From Cherax quadricarinatus (lineage: Eukaryota; Arthropoda; Malacostraca; Decapoda; Parastacidae): a stretch of DNA of 64,000 bases. The position numbers and the translations under genes were made by a program. Location of the stretch: assembly GCF_038502225.1 (NCBI RefSeq), contig NC_091298.1, positions 37,755,733-37,819,732 of the forward strand, read 5' to 3'. This document shows, in pieces, positions 49,361-59,675 of the stretch; position 1 is the first letter of the stretch, and each line of letters opens with the position of its first letter. The notes under the pieces were generated by a model that was not told the origin of the DNA, did not search any database, and worked only from the letters and a program-made list of their open reading frames with translations.

Positions 49361-52300
49361 ACAATAAATGTCACATTAGTTGCACTTGTGTCCTTTTACT
49401 TTACATATTGTCGGTAATTCTACCAACTTTATTACGAGTTGAGACTAGTTGCTAGTGCAGGTAACATAGATGTATTTGCCATTACTGAGACGTGGTTTAA
49501 TTCAAAAAGTAGGGATATGCCTGCAGAATGTCACATTCAGGGTTTTAAATTGTTCCAAGGAGATAGAAGTATCGGGAAGGGGGGTAGGGTGGCATTGTAT
49601 GTCCGATATCGCTTGAACTGTTGCATAAAAACGGGTATTATGTCTGAAGTAACACATACAGAGTCTGTTTGGATAGAATTTTCAGAGGGGTATGAAAAAT
49701 TAATTTTAGGTGTGATATAAAATCCCCCAAATTTAGATAGGGACAAGGGGAGACTACTATGGGAGGAAATTCTTAGGGCCACAAGGCACGATAATGTAGT
49801 AATTCTAGGAGACTTTAACTTTAGTCATATTGATTGGAATTTCTTGACTGGGAATTTAGAATCATACGACTTCTTAGAAGTAGTTCAGGATTGTTTTCTG
49901 AAGCAGTTTGTGACAGAACCTACAAGGGGTAATAACCTGCTTGACTTAGTTCTGGCAAACAATGAATCCCTTGTTAATAATTTAGAAGTTTCAGAGGAAC
50001 TGGGTGCTAGCGACCACAAATCAATTACATTTAGAATTGAATGGAAGTATGATAGTAGGGATAACTCAGTAACAGTCCCAGATTTTCGCTTAGCAGATTA
50101 CGATGGGCTTAGAGAACACTTATCATTTGTTGACTGGGGTAACGAAGAGAGCTATCAATATGACAGTTTTCTGAACACAATACATGCTGCTCAAAGAACG
50201 TTTATCCCTTATAAAGAAATTAGATCAAATAGAAATGACCCAAAATGGATGAATAATAGGCTGAAATATCTACTAGGGCATAAGAAAGGAATTTAAAGGC
50301 GTATCAAAAGAGGCGAGGGTCATCTTATGAATCAGTATATTGACATTAAGAGGGACATTAAAAAGGGGATAAGAAAAGCTAAAAGGGACTATGAAATTAA
50401 AGTTGCTAGGGATTCTAAAACTAACCCAAAAAGTTTTTTCCAGGTATATAGAACAAAAGTCAGAGATAAGATAGGTCCCCTTAAAAATAACTATGGGCAT
50501 CTTACTGATAAAGAGAATGAAATGTGCTCGATTTTAAATAATTATTTTCTCTCGGTTTTTAAACAGGAAGACACTAACAATATTCCGGTAATCAATTTTT
50601 ATAATGGGCCAGAAGAAGATAAATTATGTAACATCACAGTCACTAGTGAAATGGTTGTGAAGCAGATAGACCGACTGAAGCAAAATAAGTCACCGGGACC
50701 TGATGAGGTTTTTTCAAGGGTTCTAAAGAAATGCAAAATGGAAGTCTGTGAACCATTAACTAATATTTTTAATTTATCTCTTCAAACAGGTGTAGTGTCT
50801 GATATGTGGAAGATGGCTAATGTAATTCCTATTTTTAAAACAGGGGACAAGTCGTTACCGTCAAATTACCGTCCAATAAGCCTGACCTCAATTGTAGGCA
50901 AATTACTAGAGTCAATTATAGCTCAAATTATAAGAAGCCATCTCGATAAGCATAGCTTGATTAATGATACTCAGCATGGATTCACAAGAGGCCGGTCTTG
51001 TCTAACTAATTTATTAACTTTCTTCAGTAAAACTTTTGAGGCTGTTGACCACGATAAAGAATTTGATATTATTTACTTAGATTTTAGTAAGGCATTTGAT
51101 AGAGTTCCGCACCAAAGACTGTTGAAGAAAGTAGCAGCTCATGGCATTGCGGGAAGGGTGCTCTCGTGGATCGAATCATGGCTCACACACAGGAAGCAGA
51201 GAGTGTCCATAAATGGGGTTAAATCCGAGTGGGGATCAGTAACAAGTGGCGTTCCACAGGGATCAGTCTTGGGCCCGTTGTTGTTTATAATATATATCAA
51301 TGATCTTGATGAGGGAATTACTAGTGATATGAGTAATTTCGCCGATGACACGAAGATAGGTAGGATAATTGATTCAAACGTAGATGTTAGGGAACTTCAG
51401 GAGGATTTAGACAAACTCTACTCTTGGTCAGAAAAGTGGCAGATGCAGTTCAATGTAGATAAATGCAAGGTTCTGAAGCTCGGGAGTGTCTATAACCCTA
51501 GCACTTATAAGCTAAATAATGTAGAACTTAGCCATACAGATTGCGAAAAGGACTTGGGGATTATGGTAAGCAGCAACCTTAAACCAAGACAGCAGTGCCT
51601 AAGCGTACGTAATAAGGCAAATAGATTAGTGGGATTTATATCAAGAAGTGTAAGCAACAGAAGTCCAGAGGTCATACTGCAGCTTTATACATCATTAGTC
51701 AGGCCTCACCTAGATTATGCAGCTCAATTCTGGTCTCCATATTACAGAATGGACATAAATTCGTTAGAAAACATTCAGCGTAGGATGACTAAATTAATAC
51801 ATTGCATTAGAAATCTTCCTTATGAAGAAAGATTGAAGACTCTTAAGTTACATTCGCTTGTTAGACGAAGAATGAGGGGAGACCTGATCGAAGTGTAAAA
51901 GTGGAAGACAGGTATTAATAAAGGGGATATTAACAAGGTCTTGAGGATATCTCTCCAAGAGAGAACCCGCAGTAATGGATTTAAATTAGATAAGTTTAGA
52001 TTTAGAAAGGACATAGGAAAGTATTGGTTTGGAAATAGGGTAGTTGATGAGTGGAACAGTCTGCCTAGTTGGGTTATTGAGGCTAGGAATTTGGGTAGTT
52101 TCAAATTTAGGTTGGATGGGTGCATGAGTGGGAGGGGTTGGATTTGAGTGGGACTTGCACATCGGAGCTTGTTTCTTGGGTGGCATTGAAAATTGGTTTG
52201 ATCAAATGTTTGTTAGTGGGATGAATTGTAAAGGACCTGCCTAGTATATGCCAACAGGCCTGCTGCAGTGTTCCTCCTTTCTTATGTTCTTATGTATGTT

Positions 52301-52394
52301 CTTATGTCCTTTACAATTCATCCAACTAACAAACATTTGACCAACCCAATTTTCAATGATACCCAAGAAATAAGCTCTGATGTGCAAGTCCCAC

Positions 52395-55329
52395 TCAAAT
52401 CCAACCCCTCCCACTCATGTATTTATCCAACCTAAATTTGAAACTACCCAAAGTCCTAGCCTCAATAACCCAACTAGGTAGACTGTTCCACTCATCAACT
52501 ACCCTATTTCCAAACCAATACTTTCCTATGTCCTTTCTAAATCTAAACTTATCTAATTTAAATCCATTACTGCGGGTTCTCTCTTGGAGAGATATCCTCA
52601 AGAAATTGTTAATATCCCCTTTATTAATACCTATCTTCCACTTATACACTTCGATCAGGTCTCCCCTCATTCTTCGTCTAACAAGTGAATGTAACTTAAG
52701 AGTCTTCAATCTTTCTTCATAAGGAAGATTTCTAATGCTATGTATTAATTTAGTCATCCTAAGCTGAATGTCTTCTAACGAGTTTATGTCCATTCTGTAA
52801 TATGGAGACCAGAATTGAGCTGCATAATCTAGGTGAGGCCTTACTTATGATGTATAAAGCTGCAGTATGACCTCTGGACTTCTGTTGCTTACACTTCTTG
52901 ATATAAATCCCAGTAATCTATTTGCCTTATTAATTACGCTTAGGCATTGCTGTCTTGGTTTAAGGTTGCTGCTTACCATAACCCCCAAGTCCTTTTCGCA
53001 ATCTCTATGGCTAAGTTCTATATTATTTAACTAATAAGTGCTAGGGTTATGGACACTCCCGAGCTTCAGAACATTGCATTTATCTACATTGAACTGCATC
53101 TGCCACTTTTCTGACCAAGAGTAGAGTTTGTCTAAATCCTCCTGAAGTTCCCTAACATCTACGTTTGAATCAATTATCCTACCTATCTTCGTGTCATCGG
53201 CGAATTTGCTCATATCACTAGTAATTCCTTCATCAAGATCATTGATATATATTATAAACAACAACAGGCCCAAGACTGATCCCTGTGGAACGCCACTTAT
53301 TACTGATCCCCACTCGGATTTAACCCCATTTATGGACACTCTCTGCTTCCTGTCTGTGAGCCATGATTCGATCCACGAGTGCACCCTTCCCCCAATGCCA
53401 TGAACTGCTACTTTCTTCAACAGTCTTTGGTGCGGAACTCTATCAAATGCCTTACTAAAATCTAAGTAAATAATATCAAATTCTTTATCGTGGTCAACAG
53501 CCTCAAAAGCTTTACTGAAGAAAGTTAATAAATTAGTTAGACAAGACCGGCCTCTTGTGAATCCATGCTGAGTATCATTAATCAAGCTATGCTTATCGAG
53601 ATGGCTTCTTATAATCTCAGCTATAATTGACTTTAGTAATTTGCCTACAATTGAGGTCAGGCTTATTGGGCGGTAATTTGACGGTAACGACTTGTCCCCT
53701 GTTTTAAAAATAGGAATTACATTAGCCATCTTCCACATATCAGACACTACACCTGTTTGAAGAGATAAATTAAAAATATTAGTTAATGGTTCACAGACTT
53801 TTATTTTGCATTCCTTAAGAACCCTTGAAAAAACCTCTCAGGACCCGGTGACTTATTTTGCTTCAGTCGGTCTATCTGCTTCACAACCATTTCACTAGTG
53901 ACTGTGATGTTACATAATTTATCTTCTTCTGGCCCACTATAAAAATTAATTACCGGAATATTATTAGTGTCTTCCTGTGTAAAAACAGAGAGAAAATAAT
54001 TATTTAAAATCGAGCACATTTCATTCTCTTTGTCAGTAAGTTGCCCATAGTTATTTTTAAGGGGACCTATCTTATCTCTGACTTTTGTTCTATATACCTG
54101 GAAAAAACTTTTTGGGTTAGTTTTAGAATCCCTAGCAACTTTAATTTCATAGTCCCTTTTAGCTTTTCTTATCCCCTTTTTAATGTCCCTCTTAATGTCA
54201 TTATACTGATTCATAAGATGACCCTCGCCTCTTTTGATACGCCTATAAATTCCTTTCTTATGCCCTAGTAGATATTTCAGCCTATTATTTATCCATTTTC
54301 GGTCATTTCTATTTGATCTAATTTCTTTGTAAGGGATAAACGTTCTCTGAGCAGCATGTATTGTGTTCAGAAAACTGTCATATTGATAGCTCTCTTCGTT
54401 ACCCCAGTCAACAGATGATAAGTGTTCTCTAAGCCCATCGTAATCTGCTAAGCGAAAATCTGGGACTGTTACTGAGTTATCCCTACTATCATACTTCCAT
54501 TCAATGCTAAATGTAATTGATTTGTGGTCGCTAGCACCCAGTTCCTCTGAAACTTCTAAATTATTAACAAGGGATTCGTTGTTTGCCAGAACTAAGTCAA
54601 GCAGGTTATTACCCCTTGTAGGTTCTGTCACAAACTGCTTCAAAAAACAATCCTGAACAACTTATAAGAAGTCGTATGATTCTAAATTCCCAGTCAAGAA
54701 ATTCCAATCAATATGACTAAAGTTAAAGTCTCCTAGAATTACTACATTATCGTGCCTTGTGGCCCTAACAATTTCCTCCCATAGTAGTCTCCCCTTGTCC
54801 TTATCTAAATTTGGGGGACGGTATATCACACCTAAAATTAATTTTTCATGCCCCTCTGAAAATTCTATCCAAACAAACTCTGTATGTGTTACTTCAGACT
54901 TAATACCCGTTTTTATGCAACAGTTCAAGCGATCTCGGACAAACAATGCCACCCCACCCCCTTTCCGACACTTCTATCTACTTGGAACAATTTAAAACCC
55001 TGGATGTGACATTCTGCAGGCATGTCCCTACTTTTTTAATTAAACCACGTCTCAGTAATGGCAAATAAATCTATGTTACCTGCACTAGCAACTAGTCTCA
55101 ACTCGTCCATCTTATTCCTAGCACTGCGACTATTTGTGTAATAAATATTTAAGGACCCTCCTCTCTCTTTACCCTTCCTGCTCCTTTCTTTTTTTCCACT
55201 AAACCTATTACTGTTCTTGTCAATTAGTGCCACTGGCTTTCCAATATCCACCTCATTTTGCCTATTACTAGTTCTCCTAGTACTCATATTACTACCCTGC
55301 GACTTCACAGTTTTCCCGCAAAAACCCAT
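52395..55329 (-). pseudogene. CR1-B ORF2 (EN + RT), about six lesions
   Basis: It starts MGFCGKTVKSQG directly after ORF1. EN blocks: IYYTNSRSARNKMDEL, AITETWFN then stop (TAA where copy L has TCA), a small deletion in the poly-G near 54963, VIYRPPNLD, GDFNFSHIDWN, stop near 54660, and ASDHKSI. RT blocks are broken near 53825 (SPGPERFF versus SPGPDEVF) and resume with NYRPISLTSIVGKLLK, FSKAFDRVPHQRLL and KFADDTKIGR (box intact). Stops follow at 53031 and near 52845. The end is VIEARTLGSFKFRLD. Confidence 0.85.
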
Positions 55330-55343
55330 ACCACTAACTATTC

Positions 55344-56309
55344 CTAGTTTAAAGACCTAACAGCTCCCTCCACTGCGTTGGCCAGTGCTCCCACCCCACA
55401 CGTAGATAAGTGAACCCAATCCCTGGCATACATGTCATTTTTGCCATAGAAGAGGTCCCAGTTGTCAATGAATGTTACCACATTTTCCTTACAGTATTTG
55501 TCCAGCCAGCAATTGACACCAATTGCTCTGGACAACCATTCATTTCCAACTCCTCTCCTTGGCAAAATGCCACATATGACAGGTTTCCCACCCTTCCTCC
55601 TAATTATCTCTATTGCTGACCTATACCTGCTAATCAGGTCCTCACTCCTACGTCTGCCAACATCGTTGCCTCCAGCACTGAGACAGATAATAGGATTGCT
55701 CCCATTACCTCTCATGATGTCACCCAGACGGCTAACAATATCCTTCATCCTAGCCCCAGGAAAACACACTCTCTGCCTCCTACTTCTATCCTTCAAGCAG
55801 AATGCCCTATCCATGTACCTAATCTGGCTATCCCCAACAACAACAATGTTTTTATCTTCCTTGGCGTCGTCCGTCGTGATGCTCCGAGTAGTCGACTCAC
55901 ATTCGCCAGGTAGCATTACACCACTTGTAGAATTCGTCAAGACGTTCTCGATGGTCTTCATTGGGGTTTCTATGGATGTCTTACTCACGTCTGCCAATGC
56001 TTCTTTGGTGCTCGTTGTGGCATTCCCAGTAGAATACTCACATTCGTCAGGTAGCACCGAGAATGGGTTGGAAGTTTCCACTGTAGTCTTCTGGTTTCTC
56101 GTTGTTTCTGCCTCTCCAACCGTTTTCTTGATCTTCAGCTTGGTTCCATGTTGCCCGGCCACTGACCAAGCTCCCCTCTTAACTTGGGGACTCACAACAG
56201 GAGGATTACTACGAATCCTCTTGTTCTCCTCCGTTAATCGCCGTATCTCCATCTTAGCAACTCTGAGCTCTTCTCTCAGCTGCTGGTAAAGTTGCTCAAG
56301 AGAGGGCAT
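55344..56309 (-). CDS. CR1-B ORF1, intact: coiled coil + SGNH/GDSL esterase
   Basis: 321 codons without a break. Residues 1-33 form a coiled coil (LEQLYQQLREELRVAKMEIR, then LTEENKRI). Residues 34-150 are a polar linker containing two related DECE/GECE motifs. The SGNH hydrolase fold covers about 154-320: block I VVVGDSQIRYMD (Ser 161), GARMKDIVSRL, block III LSAGGND (Asn 215) and block V RDWVHLS (Asp 297, His 300). Sister copies have DGVHLS, so G-to-W is unusual but outside the catalytic residues. Esterase ORF1s are known from CR1-group LINEs. ORF2 begins 15 bp after the stop. The Met at 56309 is the natural start before the coiled coil. Confidence 0.85.
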   Translation of the reverse strand: MPSLEQLYQQLREELRVAKMEIRRLTEENKRIRSNPPVVSPQVKRGAWSVAGQHGTKLKIKKTVGEAETTRNQKTTVETSNPFSVLPDECEYSTGNATTSTKEALADVSKTSIETPMKTIENVLTNSTSGVMLPGECESTTRSITTDDAKEDKNIVVVGDSQIRYMDRAFCLKDRSRRQRVCFPGARMKDIVSRLGDIMRGNGSNPIICLSAGGNDVGRRRSEDLISRYRSAIEIIRRKGGKPVICGILPRRGVGNEWLSRAIGVNCWLDKYCKENVVTFIDNWDLFYGKNDMYARDWVHLSTCGVGALANAVEGAVRSLN

Positions 56310-56697
56310 CCTGGTTCAGATTCACAGAGAGCACACAAACAGGTCTTCACAGAGCTAAGTACACGTCACCACTGACAATAGACACCACTGTCACTAGACA
56401 ATAAAATCTCAAGGTGGATTTAGTTATTTTTTGGGAAGGAGAGAGAGAGAGAGGGGAGGGGGATTAATCGCCTGTCCACGAATGGCTCCAACTTCATAAG
56501 ATCATAAGAAAGAAGGAACACTGCAGCAGGCCTACTGGCCCATGCGAGGCAAGTCTTTGTCAATCCCCTGCTTAGACCAATGGCCCACCCAGTCAGGTCA
56601 CCTCTACTTAAGGAAGGAGCACGGCTTTTGACTCAGTAGCAACAGCTAGTCAGGTGATAAATTAGACACATGTGCAACTCTTCGGTATCTTTACTGA

Positions 56698-56734
56698 GGA
56701 AACGTTTCGCCACACAGTGGCTTCATCAGTCCAT
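56698..56734 (-). ncRNA. Hammerhead ribozyme motif, family A (left arm)
   Basis: On the minus strand: GGA, CTGATGA (56723-56729), AGCCAC-TGT-GTGGC, GAAA (56705-56708), CGTT, TCC. Fully canonical core. Confidence 0.75.
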
Positions 56735-56903
56735 ACATAGGAGAAACTTGAAGAACAGGAGGAGAATGAGGTAATCAGTCCCTCAACCTTGAGTCGATGT
56801 GTTCAGTCTATGAATCTTCAAGATTGATGGACTGAACACATCGACTCAAGGTTGAGGGACTGATTGCCTCATTCTCCTCCTGTTCTTCAAGTTTCTCCTA
56901 TGT

Positions 56904-56942
56904 ATGGACTGATGAAGCCACTGTGTGGCGAAACGTTTCCTC
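56904..56942 (+). ncRNA. Hammerhead ribozyme motif, family A (right arm)
   Basis: Core CTGATGA (56909-56915), stem II AGCCAC/GTGGC, GAAA (56930-56933), CGTT, stem I GGA/TCC. Identical in design to the copies at 216 and 31127. Confidence 0.75.
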
Positions 56943-57032
56943 AATAAAGATACCGAAGAGTTGCACATGTGTCTAATTTATCAACATGTCGGTTCTCTGA
57001 ACCATTCATCTACAAAGCTAGTCAGGTCCAAC

Positions 57033-58020
57033 TCACACCCACCCACACCTTCTCATGTATTTATCTAACCTATTTATAAAACTACACAACGTCTTAGCTT
57101 CTATGACGGTATTCGGGAGTTTGTTCCACTCATCCATAACTCCATTACCAAACCAGTGCTTTCCTATATCCTTCCTGAAACTGAATGTTTTCAATTTAAA
57201 ACCATTGCTGCTAGTCCTGTCTAGGACAAATATTTTTAGCACACTATTTACATCCCCTTTATTCTTTCCTATTTTCCATTTGTACACATCAATCACATCC
57301 CACCTAAATCTACGCCTTTCGAGAGAGTGCAGATTCAGGGCCCTCAACCTATCCTCATAGGGAAGGTTCCTGATACATGGGATCAACTTTGTCATCCTCC
57401 TTTGTACATTTTCCAGATCATTTATATCCATTCTGTAATACGGTTACCATAACTGTGAAGCATAATCAAAATGAGGCCTAACCAAGGATATGTAGAGTTG
57501 AAGAACAGCCTGAAGATTTCTATTATTTATGTTTCTTGATATGAAGCTAAGGATTCTATTAGCGTTATTGCGAACGCTTATGCACTGTTGTCTTGGTTTC
57601 AGGTTACTGTTAACCTGAACTTCTAAATCCTTTTCGCAATGAGTAATATTAAGATCTACATTATTTAGTTTATATGTGAAATGTTATTATCCTTTCCAAC
57701 ATTTAGAATTTTGGATTTGTCTATATTAAACTGCATCTGCCACTTCTCCGACCATTGCATCAGTCTATTCAAATCATCCTGGAGTGCTCTAATGTCCTCA
57801 TTAGAATGAACTGGACGGCCTATTTTGGTGTCATCAGCAAATTTGCTTATGTTGCTATTTATTCATTCATCTATGTCATTTATGTAAATTGTGAACAACA
57901 AGGGGCCCAACACTGACCCCTGTGGAGCACCGTTTGTGATGTGCCCCCATTCTGATTTCTTTCCATTTATGTAAACACTGTGCTGCCTATTTGTCAACCA
58001 TGTCTGTGCCCAGAAAAAAA
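57033..58020 (-). pseudogene. CR1-A copy 4: RT C-terminal part
   Basis: Minus-strand frames: IGEIFFWAQTWLTNRQH, SVLGPLLFTIYINDID, then KFADDTKIGRP with frame noise, QWSEKWQMQFNI, the TPRQQC-type block, RNLPYEDRLRALNLHSLER and VIEAKTLCSFINRLD. The catalytic FADD box is present, but the frame is broken several times. Only the last 130 codons (57431-57033) are cleanly open. Confidence 0.75.
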
Positions 58021-58041
58021 TTTCTCCTATTCCGTGTGCCT

Positions 58042-58620
58042 TAAGAGTAACTCAGGTGTGAAATTTTCAGTACTTACTTGCTCTCAGTTTTTACCCAGGA
58101 AGATACTAGCGAAATTCGAGAAATAATAGATTATGTAGAACAGGGCGATAATAAACTATGTACGATTGCGGTAACTAGTGATATGGTTCTCAGACAGAAA
58201 ATAAAAACCTAACAAATCCCCAGGCCCTGTTGAATTGTTTGTAAGAGTTTTAAAGGAATATAAAGAGGAACTTAGCAAACCTTTGGCTAATCTTTTCAAT
58301 ATATCACTTCAAACTGGCATAGTGCCATGTAAGTGGAAAATGGCAAATGTAATTCCTATTTACAAGGCAGGTGACAGATCCTTAGCCTTGAACTATAGGC
58401 TAATAACCCTTACCTCCACAGTGGGAAAAATTTATGGAATCAATAATTGCCTCGGCAATTCATAGCCATCTTGAAAGGCATAAACTGATTAATGAATCTC
58501 AGCACGGTTTTGCAAAGGGGGCGTTCCTGTCTTACGAATTTACTCACTTTTTTTTACTAAGGTATTTGAGGAGATAGATCATGGTATTGAATATGATATA
58601 GTGTATATGGACTTCATTAG
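58042..58620 (+). pseudogene. CR1-A copy 4: inverted EN-RT linker and first RT blocks
   Basis: Plus-strand sequence that belongs between the flanking minus-strand pieces. It reads LLSVF-type linker, VLKEYKEELSKPLANLFNIS, GIVPCKWKMANVIPIYKAGD, LITLTSTVGKI, QHGF and EYDIVYMDF. The left edge is a linker scrap (ttaagagtaactcaggt) and the right edge abuts cattagctattgag. Both flanks carry linker sequence around GPLK, so one breakpoint duplicated a few bases. Confidence 0.75.
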
Positions 58621-58627
58621 CTATTGA

Positions 58628-59200
58628 GTAAACTTAAGTGGGCCTATCTTGTCCCTAATCTTACTTCTGTATACCTGAAAGAACCCTATTGGGTAAGTCT
58701 TTAGTCCCTTGCAACCTTAGCCTCATAATCCCTTTTAGCTTTTCTTATTCCTTTTTTTTTATTTCTCTTTATAACTGAAAATATTGATTTCTTAACTGCC
58801 GATCCTCTCCTTTGATACGCCTATATATGCCTCTCTTTTGACCAATGAGATGTTTTAATCTATTGTTCATCCATTTGGGATCCATTTTGTTAGATCTAAT
58901 TTTTCTACTCAGAACAAAATTGTCTGGGCAGCTAGAACTATGCTCTGAAAAATGCCATATTGGCAACCAACACCACCAACCTGACCCATAGTCATTTCAT
59001 CCCAATTTAGCCCACCCAGGTAGTTTCTCAGTTCCATGAAATCGGCCAAGCTGAAGTTTGGGACAGAGACTTGATTGCATGATACGTTGAAACTAAGTGA
59101 TTTGTGATCGCTTTCCCCAAGCTCATCATTAACCTCAAGATTATTAATTTGTGATTCTTTGCTGTCAAGAACCAAGGCAAGCAGGTTGTTAGTGGCGATG
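58628..59200 (-). pseudogene. CR1-A copy 4: EN C-terminus and linker
   Basis: Minus-strand frames: LLALVLDSKESQINNLEVND, ELGESDHKSLSF (endonuclease SDH motif), NFSLADFMELRNYLGGLNWD, and, after a shift, KIRSNKMDPKWMNNRLKHLI with GQKRGIYRRIKGED. It joins the fold-back at 59206. Confidence 0.75.
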
Positions 59201-59205
59201 AATGT

Positions 59206-59675
59206 CAGAGATAATTTAAATTGCTGAGTTAGACAAGATATAAGATTGGAAACATTGGACACAGAACATGTTTGGCTACAGTTTCTCGAGGGTCATCAAA
59301 AGTTAATTTTGGGTGTGATTTATAGGCCCCCAAACCTTGATAGAGAGTGCAGTAAGCTGTTGTGGGACGAAATTCATAAGGCGTCTAGATATGAAAATGT
59401 TGTGTTAATGGGAGATTTGAACTTTAATCCTGAACCGTATCAAGAAAGTCACTAGACTCAAGATTTCTTGTTACATTGTTCCAATCAATTTGTCTAAAGT
59501 TAAAATCTCCCATTAACACAACATTTTCATATCTAGACGCCTTATGAATTTCGTCCCATAGCAGCTTACTGCACTCTCTATCAAGGTTTGGGGGCCTATA
59601 AATCACACCCAAAATTAACTTTTCACGACCCTCGAGAAACTGTAGCCAAACATGTTCTGTGTCCAATGTTTCCAA
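59206..59675. pseudogene. CR1-A copy 4: endonuclease fold-back
   Basis: The same EN stretch occurs twice, head to head. On plus, 59246-59440 has METLDTEHVWLQFLEGHQKL...VVLMGDLNF. On minus, 59675-59432 has METLDTEHVWLQFLEGREKL...VVLMGDFNFRQIDWN. The two meet near 59432-59440 with almost no spacer. The arms differ at a few residues (HQ/RE, DL/DF). Confidence 0.8.

Larger units (their letters stand above)
49226..49446. mobile_element. Palindromic hammerhead insert, family B, with 13-bp TSD
   Basis: ACGAGTTGAGACT is duplicated at 49226-49238 and 49434-49446. The insert is 195 bp: an 84-bp left arm (49239-49322), a perfectly complementary right arm (49323-49406) with no spacer, and a right-only 27-nt tail (49407-49433). 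The paralogous CR1 copy R has the uninterrupted single target near 55095-55115, a natural empty site. Confidence 0.9.
49003..52147 (+). pseudogene. CR1-B ORF2 (EN + RT), three stops and an insertion
   Basis: EN: SIYYTNSRSARNKMDEL, insertion, then FAITETWFN, GVI, GDFNFSHIDWN and ASDHKSI. RT (open from 50297 to 51898): NKSPGPDEVFSRVLKKC, NYRPISLTSIVGKLLE, QHGFTRGRSCLTNLL, LDFSKAFDRVPHQRLL, VPQGSVLGPLLFIIYIND, FADDTKIGR and KCKVLKLG. It ends VIEARNLGSFKFRLD. Stops arise where copy R keeps Tyr: GVI(Y), KKGI(Y) and IEV(Y). Apart from these the frame is clean, so it is a young copy. Confidence 0.85.
48829..52310 (+). mobile_element. CR1-type LINE, subfamily B, copy L
   Basis: Plus-strand copy, 5'-truncated inside ORF1 (starts at aaatactgtaaggaaaatg). 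ORF2 and the 3' UTR are complete, and it ends ctgctgcagtgttcctcc plus TTCTTATG units at about 52310. It is very similar to the reversed copy R (52311-56405), and the two meet tail-to-tail. A palindromic hammerhead insert splits ORF2 at 49239-49433. Confidence 0.85.
52311..56405 (-). mobile_element. CR1-type LINE, subfamily B, copy R, near full length
   Basis: Minus-strand copy with 5' UTR (to about 56405), intact ORF1, broken ORF2 and a 3' UTR. The last segment (the tagtatatgccaacaggcct block) is missing before the AAGAACATA tail. It pairs with copy L as an inverted repeat with roughly 3.4-kb arms. Scattered differences, including separate stops, show the two are distinct insertions or an old inverted duplication. 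Confidence 0.85.
56644..57027. mobile_element. Palindromic hammerhead insert, family A, with 12-bp TSD
   Basis: AGCTAGTCAGGT flanks both sides (56644-56655 and 57016-57027). The insert is 360 bp: a left arm of about 166 bp, a centre near 56821, a right arm to 56982 and a right-only 33-nt tail (56983-57015). Arms differ at a few positions, for example ctgagg versus ttgagg and gaggtaatc versus gaggcaatc, so each has evolved or was copied separately. Confidence 0.9.

Noticed and set aside
49239..49433. Rho-independent terminator or CRISPR-like palindrome
   Set aside because: The window is eukaryotic; target duplications and hammerhead cores explain the palindrome better, and there are no spaced repeats.
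55462..56289. A 275-aa plus-strand frame opposite CR1 ORF1
   Set aside because: Shadow of the intact SGNH-esterase ORF on the minus strand; hydrophobic low-information composition.
48829..56405. Treating the CR1 inverted repeat as an assembly artefact
   Set aside because: The arms differ by many substitutions, separate stops and a 195-bp insertion with its own TSD, which a mirrored artefact would not show.
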